Shown: piece by piece, positions 18,030-24,979 of the stretch
Layout of the letters: each line of letters starts with the position of its first letter
Position numbering within the stretch: position 1 is the stretch's first letter
Assembly: GCA_934489735.1 (NCBI GenBank)
Contig: CAKSSR010000021.1
Span: 1-36,087, forward strand
Reading direction: 5' to 3'
DNA: 36,087 nucleotides
Origin: an uncultured Eubacteriales bacterium
Lineage (GTDB): Bacteria > Bacillota > Clostridia > Oscillospirales > Acutalibacteraceae
The notes under the pieces: model-generated
Seen by the model: only the letters and a program-made list of their open reading frames with translations
What the model was told of the DNA's origin: nothing
The model's database searches: none
Program-made: the position numbers and the translations under genes

Positions 18030-19481
18030 ATGGAACTAGATAAGAGCAAAATTGCAAAAATGATTGAGAATAAGAAAGAATTCTATGTGGATTCAATTAC
18101 AGGACTTGGTAGTGAGGATTATATATTTTATAGGGATGGAGATACATATATACTAAATGATAACTGGAATGAAATAGGAGATGATATACTAGAAGGTCAG
18201 GAAAAAGAGGTTATCGAAAAGTTTGCAAATCCTTTACTTAATACAGAAATTTCATCTATAGACTTTAATCAATTGAAAAAGATAGGTGACAAGGCAATAT
18301 ACTTTAATAATAAAATGGACGAATTTAGAAATGATTCATTAAAATTGATCTTAAAAGAGTCATTGGTTAAGATTGGGGAAGAAGCATTTGATAAGAATTT
18401 TGTTTTCGATGAGATTACAAGTACGGAAGGAACAGAAATAGTACTGAGAGAGAATAGTTTTAATTTTAAAGATAAGAAAATGAAAGGAGTAAGCGTATAT
18501 CTTAGTGGCAACTGGACTAAAGAAAATTTAGAAAGTTTATTAGATGCTTTTGAACCGGCTAACGAAGGAAACAAAGTATATATAGATTCTGGTAAGTTTT
18601 CAACAGAAGTAAGGTATAAAATAGATGAAGTTCCAGAAGCATTAAAAAGTTATGCAAATAGTGACCTTATTAAAGCGGTTGTTGAAGCGAGTGAAGAAAA
18701 TTTAAAGAAAGTAGTAGATGAAGCAAAGGCTAAGAAGAAGGCAAAAGTAAAAGAAGATGCAAAATTCGCAAGGAAAGACATGGATGATATAAAAGAAAAA
18801 GAGGAAGATAATATTAAATCATGGGACAACATCGACGAAGAAGGTAAAAATACTAATAAAGATGCAATAATAGAAAAAATGATTAAAATGTTTGTAAGTA
18901 AAGATATATTTGCAAAGATTAACTTGGATGCAAATAAGCTAGAACTAGCAGATGGTAAGATTATAATAACAGATGGAAGTATTGATCCAGAAAAGGGAGT
19001 TCAATTTATCGGTAAGACAACAGAAATTATGAAGGAAATATGCAATACTGAATTCAATGGCAAAAAATTAAGAAACAATAAGATGAATAAGGATAGAGCT
19101 AAGGATGCAGCTAGGATTAAAGTTATAAAAGCACTTGTAGGTAAAACTATAGAAGGTAATATGAAGGTACTTGGTGAATTAGAATGTAAGTTTATATTAA
19201 ATAAAGCTCAACTACAAGAAAGGTTCCCAGGAGAAAAGATTGATCTAGGCAAGAGTGCTATGGACACAGCAATAGATAGAGAATCTTTATCTGCATTGAT
19301 TGATCGTTTAGACAATATTAAAGAAGAGCATGAGGGGGAAGAAGAGGTTAAGATAAGTGAAGACCTTTATAAAGAAATAATACAGAAGCTACAGATAATA
19401 GGTAAACAGTTTAAGCATGTTAATAAGGAAATATACGATTCATGCAAAAAAGCTTATGAAGGTTTTAGGAAGAAAGGCTAA
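18030..19481 (+). CDS. LRR_5/BspA-like segment plus helical C-terminus (483 aa)
   Basis: Residues about 75-190 contain phrases such as SSIDFNQLKKIGDKAI and ESLVKIGEEAFD, which resemble the irregular leucine-rich repeats of the BspA/LRR_5 type. They also match the segments of the next gene (KINFNQVEKIGTGNF). Residues about 215-270 form a Lys/Glu/Ala coiled coil. The rest is helical, with KKLRNNKMNKDRAKDAA and an acidic stretch near 440. No signal peptide or membrane anchor is present, unusual for BspA-type surface proteins. A start at 18025 (ATG) runs into TAG after four codons, so 18030 with AAGGAGG 8 bp upstream is chosen. The role may be protein binding; the LRR assignment is by eye only. 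Confidence 0.8.
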   Translation: MELDKSKIAKMIENKKEFYVDSITGLGSEDYIFYRDGDTYILNDNWNEIGDDILEGQEKEVIEKFANPLLNTEISSIDFNQLKKIGDKAIYFNNKMDEFRNDSLKLILKESLVKIGEEAFDKNFVFDEITSTEGTEIVLRENSFNFKDKKMKGVSVYLSGNWTKENLESLLDAFEPANEGNKVYIDSGKFSTEVRYKIDEVPEALKSYANSDLIKAVVEASEENLKKVVDEAKAKKKAKVKEDAKFARKDMDDIKEKEEDNIKSWDNIDEEGKNTNKDAIIEKMIKMFVSKDIFAKINLDANKLELADGKIIITDGSIDPEKGVQFIGKTTEIMKEICNTEFNGKKLRNNKMNKDRAKDAARIKVIKALVGKTIEGNMKVLGELECKFILNKAQLQERFPGEKIDLGKSAMDTAIDRESLSALIDRLDNIKEEHEGEEEVKISEDLYKEIIQKLQIIGKQFKHVNKEIYDSCKKAYEGFRKKG

Positions 19482-19506
19482 GATTGAATAGAATTGTTTA
19501 GAAGTG

Positions 19507-19538
19507 TTCAGCTGGTCAAATAAGCTTGACTGGCTGAA
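19507..19538 (+). terminator. Hairpin between the two LRR-like genes
   Basis: TTCAGCTGGTCAA (19507-19519) pairs with TTGACTGGCTGAA (19526-19538) over 13 bp with two G-U pairs and loop ATAAGC. Only a weak, broken T-stretch follows (GACTTTATAT). It could be an inefficient terminator, a processing signal or an mRNA stabiliser. No clear promoter separates it from the gene at 19578. Confidence 0.55.
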
Positions 19539-19577
19539 TGACTTTATATATTAAATTTAAAAAGGAGTGAAAATATT

Positions 19578-22250
19578 ATGGGTGATAAAAAAATGATAAA
19601 AGTAAGCAATAAAGCATTGAATCAAATAGTAGAGGTGTTTGGAAGTGTTTCCGGATATGTTGAAGAAATAACAAATGATAAAAATAAAGAGTTGCATTAT
19701 GCAGCTAATGGAGCAGATGCATTGCAAGAAGAGGGCACACAGGTAGCACCACCGGCATTTGGAACGGATAGCCAATGGGATCCCACACCACCGCCGCCAT
19801 TTGAAATGAATGCTGAAGAATCAAAAGAAAAGTGGGAAAGATCAATAATGCTAGATGGTGGTACGATATTTACTGTTGATGATGGTGGAGTATTGACTAT
19901 GCCGAATGGTTATAAAAAAATAAGTAGCGAAACTTTTAACGTTTTAAAATACCCTGAGGGAGCAATAAGGGATAAATATTTAAAATTTACGAATATGGTT
20001 ACGAAAATCAACTTTAATCAAGTAGAAAAGATTGGAACTGGGAACTTCAATGACAGTGAAGCATTTGTAAATTTAAAGACGTTGGATTTAGGGAATTTGA
20101 AGACAATAGAGGGTAACATACTAGGATCACATTCTATAGATAAAGTTATAATTAATAAGGAACCTGAAAACCATGGAATAATTGATGTTATCGGTGTAAA
20201 TATTAGATATATTTATACAAATGAAGAGGTTTTTGAATCATTTAAAAATTATTACATTGGTAATACAATGAAACGTATAGAAACTGGTTTTATTGTATCA
20301 AAAGAAGGAGGAGGAGAGAAACTGGTTACTCGCTTGCCATTTGCAATTGATGGGAAACAGTGGCAAGAACAAGATCTTCAAGGGAATTCTGTGCCACCGC
20401 CACCATTTGGAGCAAATGGTCAAGGAAATTCTGCGCCACCGCCACCGTTTGGAGCAAGTGGTCAAGGGAATTTTGCGCCACCGCCGCCATTTGGAGCGAA
20501 TAATCAATGGGATCCCACACCACCGCCGCCATTTGAAATGAATGCTGAAGAATCAAAAGAAAAGTGGGAAAGATCAATAATGCTAGATGGTGGTACGATA
20601 TTTACTGTTGATGATGGTGGAGTATTGACTATGCCGAATGGTTATAAAAAAATAAGTAGCGAAACTTTTAACGTTTTAAAATACCCTGAGGGAGCAATAA
20701 GGGATAAATATTTAAAATTTACGAATATGGTTACGAAAATCAACTTTAATCAAGTAGAAAAGATTGGAACTGGGAACTTCAATGACAGTGAAGCATTTGT
20801 AAATTTAAAGACGTTGGATTTAGGGAATTTGAAGACAATAGAGGGTAACATACTAGGATCACATTCTATAGATAAAGTTATAATTAATAAGGAACCTGAA
20901 AACCATGGAATAATTGATTTTATTGGCCAAGATATTGAAAACATACGTACAAATAAAGAAGTGTTTGAGTCGTTTAAGAGTTACTATAGCATTCGTCAAA
21001 TGAATCACCCGATGACTAGATTTATTGTATCATGGGACGGGAAAGAAAGAATATTTAAATCAGCACCATTTGCAGTCAATGGAGAAGATAGATGGGTAGA
21101 AGAAGGCTTAAAAGCAGAACCAGAAGGAAATAGTCAAGTTCAGCTGCCATTCCCAAGAGGCATTTATGAATCAGAACAAGAACATCCAACTGAATTTAAT
21201 ATTGATGATTACGGAGTATTGAATATGCCGGATGGTTATAAAAAGATAAGTAGCGAAACCTTTAGTGCTTCAAGCTACCCTGAGGAAGTGAGAGGTGATT
21301 ATTTTAAATCTGTAAATAATATTAAAAGAATCAACTTTAACCAAGTAGAAGAAATTGAGCCAGGAAATTTCAATGACAGTGGAGCGTATGTAAATTTAGA
21401 GATTATACATTTGGGGAGATTGAAGACAATAGGAGAAAAAATACTGGGATCACATTTAATAAAAGAAGTTATAATTAGTGAACAACCTGAAAATAATGGA
21501 ATAATTGATTTTATTGGTCAAGACATTAAATATATTCGTACAACTAAAGATATTTTTGAATCGTTTAAAAAGTATTACAAAATATATCCAATGAACCACC
21601 CAAATACTGAATTTATCGTAGAAAATAGGGTGTATATCTATAATAGTAGCAATGGTATGTGGCAAGAACGAGGGTCAAAGAATTTATCAGAACAGCCACA
21701 GCAGCAATATCAAGGGTATGGATGGAATCAGGCACAGCAGTCACAGCAGCAATATCAAGGATATAGCAGGAATCAGGCACAGCAGCCACAGCAATATCCA
21801 GGATATAACGGGAATCAGGCATATCAGTCACAGCAATATCCAGGATATAACGGAAATCAGGCATATCAGTCACAACAATATCAAAGATATAGCGGGAATC
21901 AGGCATATCAGTCACAGCAATATCCAGGATATAACGGAAATCAGGCATATCAGTCACAACAATATCAAAGATATAGCGGGAATCAGGCACAGCAGTCACA
22001 GCAATATCCAGGATATAACGGGAATCAGGCATATCAGTCACAACAATATCAAGGATATAGCAGGAATCAGGCACAGCAGCCACAGCAACATCCAGGATAT
22101 AACGGGAATCAGGCATATCAGTCACAGCAATATCCAGGATATAACGGGAATCAGGCATATCAGTCACAGCAATATCCAGGATATAACGGGAATCAGGCAC
22201 AGCAGCCGCAGCAACATCAAGGATATGGCTGGAATCAGACACAGCGATAA
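19578..22250 (+). CDS. LRR-like repeats, PPPPF linkers and prion-like Q/Y/G/N tail (890 aa)
   Basis: Three ~140-residue LRR-like units lie at about 66-245, 310-480 and 535-690. Each runs MP(N/D)GYKKISSETF, INFNQVE, GNFNDS, LKTI and ends with an FESFK block. Units 1 and 2 are identical over 138 codons. The N-terminal region and the linker before unit 2 carry five PPPPF motifs, four of them clustered at about residues 272-320. From about 705 to the end, thirteen 14-15-residue repeats of the type NQAYQSQQYPGYNG make up a Gln/Tyr/Gly/Asn-rich, aromatic tail like yeast Sup35 or FUS-type low-complexity regions. No signal peptide or membrane anchor is visible. The ATG at 19578 follows AAAGGAG (19561-19567). 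Adhesion, multivalent binding or condensate formation are possible roles; none is shown. Confidence 0.88.
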   Translation: MGDKKMIKVSNKALNQIVEVFGSVSGYVEEITNDKNKELHYAANGADALQEEGTQVAPPAFGTDSQWDPTPPPPFEMNAEESKEKWERSIMLDGGTIFTVDDGGVLTMPNGYKKISSETFNVLKYPEGAIRDKYLKFTNMVTKINFNQVEKIGTGNFNDSEAFVNLKTLDLGNLKTIEGNILGSHSIDKVIINKEPENHGIIDVIGVNIRYIYTNEEVFESFKNYYIGNTMKRIETGFIVSKEGGGEKLVTRLPFAIDGKQWQEQDLQGNSVPPPPFGANGQGNSAPPPPFGASGQGNFAPPPPFGANNQWDPTPPPPFEMNAEESKEKWERSIMLDGGTIFTVDDGGVLTMPNGYKKISSETFNVLKYPEGAIRDKYLKFTNMVTKINFNQVEKIGTGNFNDSEAFVNLKTLDLGNLKTIEGNILGSHSIDKVIINKEPENHGIIDFIGQDIENIRTNKEVFESFKSYYSIRQMNHPMTRFIVSWDGKERIFKSAPFAVNGEDRWVEEGLKAEPEGNSQVQLPFPRGIYESEQEHPTEFNIDDYGVLNMPDGYKKISSETFSASSYPEEVRGDYFKSVNNIKRINFNQVEEIEPGNFNDSGAYVNLEIIHLGRLKTIGEKILGSHLIKEVIISEQPENNGIIDFIGQDIKYIRTTKDIFESFKKYYKIYPMNHPNTEFIVENRVYIYNSSNGMWQERGSKNLSEQPQQQYQGYGWNQAQQSQQQYQGYSRNQAQQPQQYPGYNGNQAYQSQQYPGYNGNQAYQSQQYQRYSGNQAYQSQQYPGYNGNQAYQSQQYQRYSGNQAQQSQQYPGYNGNQAYQSQQYQGYSRNQAQQPQQHPGYNGNQAYQSQQYPGYNGNQAYQSQQYPGYNGNQAQQPQQHQGYGWNQTQR
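19773..20186 (+). repeat. 414-bp perfect direct repeat, copy 1
   Basis: Base-for-base comparison shows 19773-20186 identical to 20505-20918 (offset 732 bp, 244 codons). It covers one WDPTPPPPFEMN motif plus most of an LRR-like unit. Identity stops sharply at both ends. Confidence 0.95.
20505..20918 (+). repeat. 414-bp perfect direct repeat, copy 2
   Basis: This is the second copy of 19773-20186. Absence of even silent differences implies very recent duplication or ongoing gene conversion. Recombination between the copies would delete 244 codons in frame. Confidence 0.95.
21691..22247 (+). repeat. Thirteen ~42-bp tandem repeats encoding the Q/Y/G/N tail
   Basis: The unit encodes NQA(Y/Q)Q(S/P)QQ(Y/H)(P/Q)(G/R)Y(N/S/G)(G/R/W). 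The first two units have an extra Gln codon. Unit variants alternate (YPGYNG, YQRYSG, YQGYSR), suggesting expansion of multi-unit blocks. All three forward frames and at least one reverse frame stay open because the unit is a multiple of three. Confidence 0.9.
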
Positions 22251-22651
22251 TATTAATGAACCATGCATCAAAATCGCTATTTGAAATTAATAAACGAGAG
22301 ATAGAAAAATGTAGTATGGTATAGGGCGTTTTATTGATGCTACAGGTTTAAAAAAGATAACTGCTAGAGAAAATATTGAAATATGTTTTTGAAAGTTGCA
22401 AGAACATAGAAAAAGTTAAATATTATATAAATAATAAAAAATTAAAACTTTAGTAAAAGCAAAATAAAAATCATGGAGGATACTCCAATCCCTGAGGATT
22501 AAAGGTAAATTTAAGGAGTTCGATTGAAAAAAATAGAGGGACTTTGATTAACTTATCAAGGTCTCTCAGGTTTATAAGCGAAATACAGGATAAATGCACG
22601 AAAAATGTTATGATGGTATTGGAATTTTATATAGTAAGGAGTAGAATTATT
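22251..22651 (+). other. Intergenic region with several hairpins
   Basis: No convincing ORF is present. Features seen: GCATCAA (22265-22271) can pair with TTGATGC (22334-22340). TGGAG-GATA-CTCCA and AATCC-CTGA-GGATT, two adjacent short hairpins, lie at about 22473-22500. A 13-bp hairpin, GAGGGACTTTGAT with ATCAAGGTCTCTC, lies at 22536-22567. TGT-TATGAT (22606-22614) is a possible extended -10 for the gene at 22652. It may hold a small RNA or a structured leader; I cannot identify it. Confidence 0.45.
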
Positions 22652-23185
22652 ATGAAAGACAAGGAATTAATTAAAAAAGCAGATGAAAGATTACAAATAC
22701 TTACGAAAAATGAGCTAAGTCGAATAAAGGGGTCAGACGAGATGATGTTGCAACCATTAGACAAGAGCGAAGAACTAAGTCAACTAAAGGAACCAGCAGA
22801 AATCCTGCAATTAGATCAAAGTAAAGAACTAAGCCAACTGAAGGAACCAACAGAGATCCTACAACTAGACAAGAGCAAGGAACTAAGTCAATTAAAGGAA
22901 CCAGCAGAGATCCTACAACTAGACAAGAGCAAAGAACTAGGCCAACTAAAGGAACCAACAGAGATCCTACAACTAGACAAGAGCAAGGAACTAAGTCAAT
23001 TAAAGGAACCAGCAGAGATCCTACAACTAGACAAGAGCAAAGAACTAGGCCAACTAAAGGAACCAACAGAGATCCTACAACTAGACCAAAGTGAAGAACT
23101 GAGCCAACTAAAGGAACCAGAGGAAATATTACAAATAGAACAGGGAAATGAAGTGCCACAGATACCTAGTGGCAAAAATGAGTAA
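22652..23185 (+). CDS. Protein of seven 18-residue repeats (177 aa)
   Basis: After a ~38-residue charged N-terminus (MKDKELIKKADERLQ), the protein consists of seven units of the pattern S(K/E)EL(S/G)QLKEP(A/T/E)EILQL(D/E)(K/Q), ending GNEVPQIPSGKNE. Leucine spacing suggests short amphipathic helices broken by the conserved Pro, so a helical solenoid or a disordered multivalent ligand are both possible. I do not recognise a family. ATG 22652 is preferred because AAGGAG (22636-22641) precedes it; the frame is open from 22544 but nothing supports an earlier start. No signal peptide or membrane segment is seen. Confidence 0.8.
   Translation: MKDKELIKKADERLQILTKNELSRIKGSDEMMLQPLDKSEELSQLKEPAEILQLDQSKELSQLKEPTEILQLDKSKELSQLKEPAEILQLDKSKELGQLKEPTEILQLDKSKELSQLKEPAEILQLDKSKELGQLKEPTEILQLDQSEELSQLKEPEEILQIEQGNEVPQIPSGKNE
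22766..23143 (+). repeat. Seven 54-bp tandem repeats with 108-bp superstructure
   Basis: Units 3-4 and 5-6 form two nearly identical 108-bp blocks in which 'PAEILQ' and 'PTEILQ' versions alternate. This implies recent expansion by dimer. Copy-number change keeps the frame. Confidence 0.9.
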
Positions 23186-23297
23186 GAAAGATGTGATAAT
23201 TTTTGATATCGGATAGCGACAATTAATAAAAATTAAACAAAAGTTTAGTTTGAATTATAGAATTTTTAAAATTTAACGCAAAATAACAAATAAACTC

Positions 23298-23325
23298 TTG
23301 AAATATTATTTAAATATGTTATAAT
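23298..23325 (+). promoter_or_regulatory. Promoter of the fourth A-B pair
   Basis: TTGAAA (23298-23303), 16-bp spacer ending TGT, TATAAT (23320-23325). AAAGGAGG precedes the ATG at 23375. The earlier ATG at 23371 meets TAG after four codons. Confidence 0.7.
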
Positions 23326-23374
23326 ATACATGTAAATATAAACGAACGAGTTTTAGTAAAAGGAGGAAGAATGT

Positions 23375-24979
23375 ATGGAGTTTAGCAGTGAAAACTTTGC
23401 TGCTTTTCTTGCGATAGCATTAGCTACGAAAGAAATAGAAGCAATAGGAGATGAAAAGAAGAGTAAAAATGAACAATTTTATTTTTCTTGTGATTTTGAT
23501 GGTGCTAAAGTAACATTTACATGTGAAGATGCAAGCAATGTAAGTATTAGATTTAAAGGATTTAGCAAAATTGGGGGGGAAAATGATAAAATAGATGATT
23601 CAATTAATGTCGACAAAGACACTTTACAACGAGTAAAAGACTGTATCGGTGGTGACAGTGACATATCTGAAGTATTTGATAATATGGAAATTGAGGATAA
23701 TTCAATAAAAATAAAAATTAATGATGGAAAATATAGTGAAGATTTTTCTAAAGGAAAAGAATTGAAAAATTTTTTGGCCGAAAGTGACATAAACAAGAAA
23801 TTAGTTTTTGTTTTGGATGAAAAATTAGTGATAGGTAAAATTTTTGGCAATAATATTAAAAATGGAACTGTATCATTTGAAGGTGACGCAGGGGTAAAAT
23901 GCCTTAAAGATAAAGACAATAACGTATTAGCCGACGAATTTATAAAAAAAGCAATAGAAGACTTCATAAAAGTAGATGAAGGAACAGGGTTAACTAAAAA
24001 CATATTGCAAAAAATACGTGGCTACGTAAAGATTACTGTGAATGGCAAAAGTCAGAGCAAACTTACATGGAAAAATGATGATATACCGGAGAATTTAAAA
24101 GGATGCAAGGCTGAAGTAGAAAAAAAAATTAATGAAGCAATTGAAAATGTCAAACAGGAAGATAAAAAGCCTTCATCATTAATTATAAAAAGTACAGATG
24201 GTAGTAAAGTTGAATTTAAAGTAAAATGGGAAGAAGCAGAAGAAACTATAAATCATGATGATTCGATGAGAGCTTTAATGGATTTCTTCTTTAATGGAGA
24301 TAAGTATAAAAATAATCTGTTTAAAATATTTAATGAAGTCAGAAGCAAGGTAAGATATAAAGGCAATGATGTAGTTTTTTTGTCTGGCTTTAGTGACATT
24401 TTTGGTAAAAGTAGTGGTTTTGTAGAATTGTTGAGCGAAAAAAAAGCACTGGCAACAGATGACGCCAAAAATGCTTTCAGAAAGAGGTTTAAAGAAGAAG
24501 TAAGGAAGAGTTTATTGGGAAGTAATGGCCAAAAGGTATTTGGACAAGAAATAAAACGTAACCAAAGGGAAACTTTGCATGACTTTCTTAGAACGGCTAA
24601 GAGCAAGAACGAATTACAAGATAAAGAGTATAAATTTATGAAAAGTGTGATTTTGGACAATCCAGAGATAATGAATGAAGTAAAAACAAAAGTGGTAGAC
24701 AAGAATAGAGTAGATAGAAAAGGCGTTAGATATATTAAGACGGTTATCCAAAAAGCATTGAAGAAGGAATTAGGTGCAAAAGGAATTAAGATTGATAAAA
24801 TAGAAGAAGCTGTTGAAAAAGGTAGCAGACTAATAAACAGTTTAAAAAAAAATGACCCAAAAAGAAAAAAACTTGAAAAAAGTGTGGAAGGCTTAAAAAA
24901 GATTCCTGAGGGATTCTTTATTAAAATAAAGTGTAAAGAAGAAGGGGGTGCAACCGATGAAACTCGACCGAGCAGTTAA
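23375..24979 (+). CDS. A-family paralogue A4, longest member (534 aa)
   Basis: This is the most diverged A-family member. The N-terminus (NFAAFLAIALATKE, then QFYFSCDFDG and VSIRFKGFSKI) aligns with the FNILLDILYYLRK/FYFTY/LKGF pattern of A1-A3. The C-terminal block is recognisable: NLFKIFNEVRSKVRYKGN, SGFSDIFG, FRKRFKEEVRKSLLG, KVFGQEIKRN, YKFMKSVILDN. An additional helical C-terminal extension is present. A G7 run lies at 23573-23579. No export signal is seen. Its last 23 bases overlap the start of B4, indicating translational coupling and supporting the idea that A and B proteins are made in a fixed ratio. Function is unknown. Confidence 0.88.
   Translation: MEFSSENFAAFLAIALATKEIEAIGDEKKSKNEQFYFSCDFDGAKVTFTCEDASNVSIRFKGFSKIGGENDKIDDSINVDKDTLQRVKDCIGGDSDISEVFDNMEIEDNSIKIKINDGKYSEDFSKGKELKNFLAESDINKKLVFVLDEKLVIGKIFGNNIKNGTVSFEGDAGVKCLKDKDNNVLADEFIKKAIEDFIKVDEGTGLTKNILQKIRGYVKITVNGKSQSKLTWKNDDIPENLKGCKAEVEKKINEAIENVKQEDKKPSSLIIKSTDGSKVEFKVKWEEAEETINHDDSMRALMDFFFNGDKYKNNLFKIFNEVRSKVRYKGNDVVFLSGFSDIFGKSSGFVELLSEKKALATDDAKNAFRKRFKEEVRKSLLGSNGQKVFGQEIKRNQRETLHDFLRTAKSKNELQDKEYKFMKSVILDNPEIMNEVKTKVVDKNRVDRKGVRYIKTVIQKALKKELGAKGIKIDKIEEAVEKGSRLINSLKKNDPKRKKLEKSVEGLKKIPEGFFIKIKCKEEGGATDETRPSS

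Noticed and set aside
21613..22284. Long alternative frames on both strands across the Q/Y/G/N repeat region
   Set aside because: They exist because the 42-bp unit is a multiple of three, so every frame stays open. They lack ribosome sites and mirror the repeats of the real gene.
22701..23159. 152-codon reverse-strand frame with LLVPLVGLVL-like repeats that could pass for a membrane protein
   Set aside because: It is the complement of the 54-bp repeats of the gene at 22652; no start signal or promoter on that strand.
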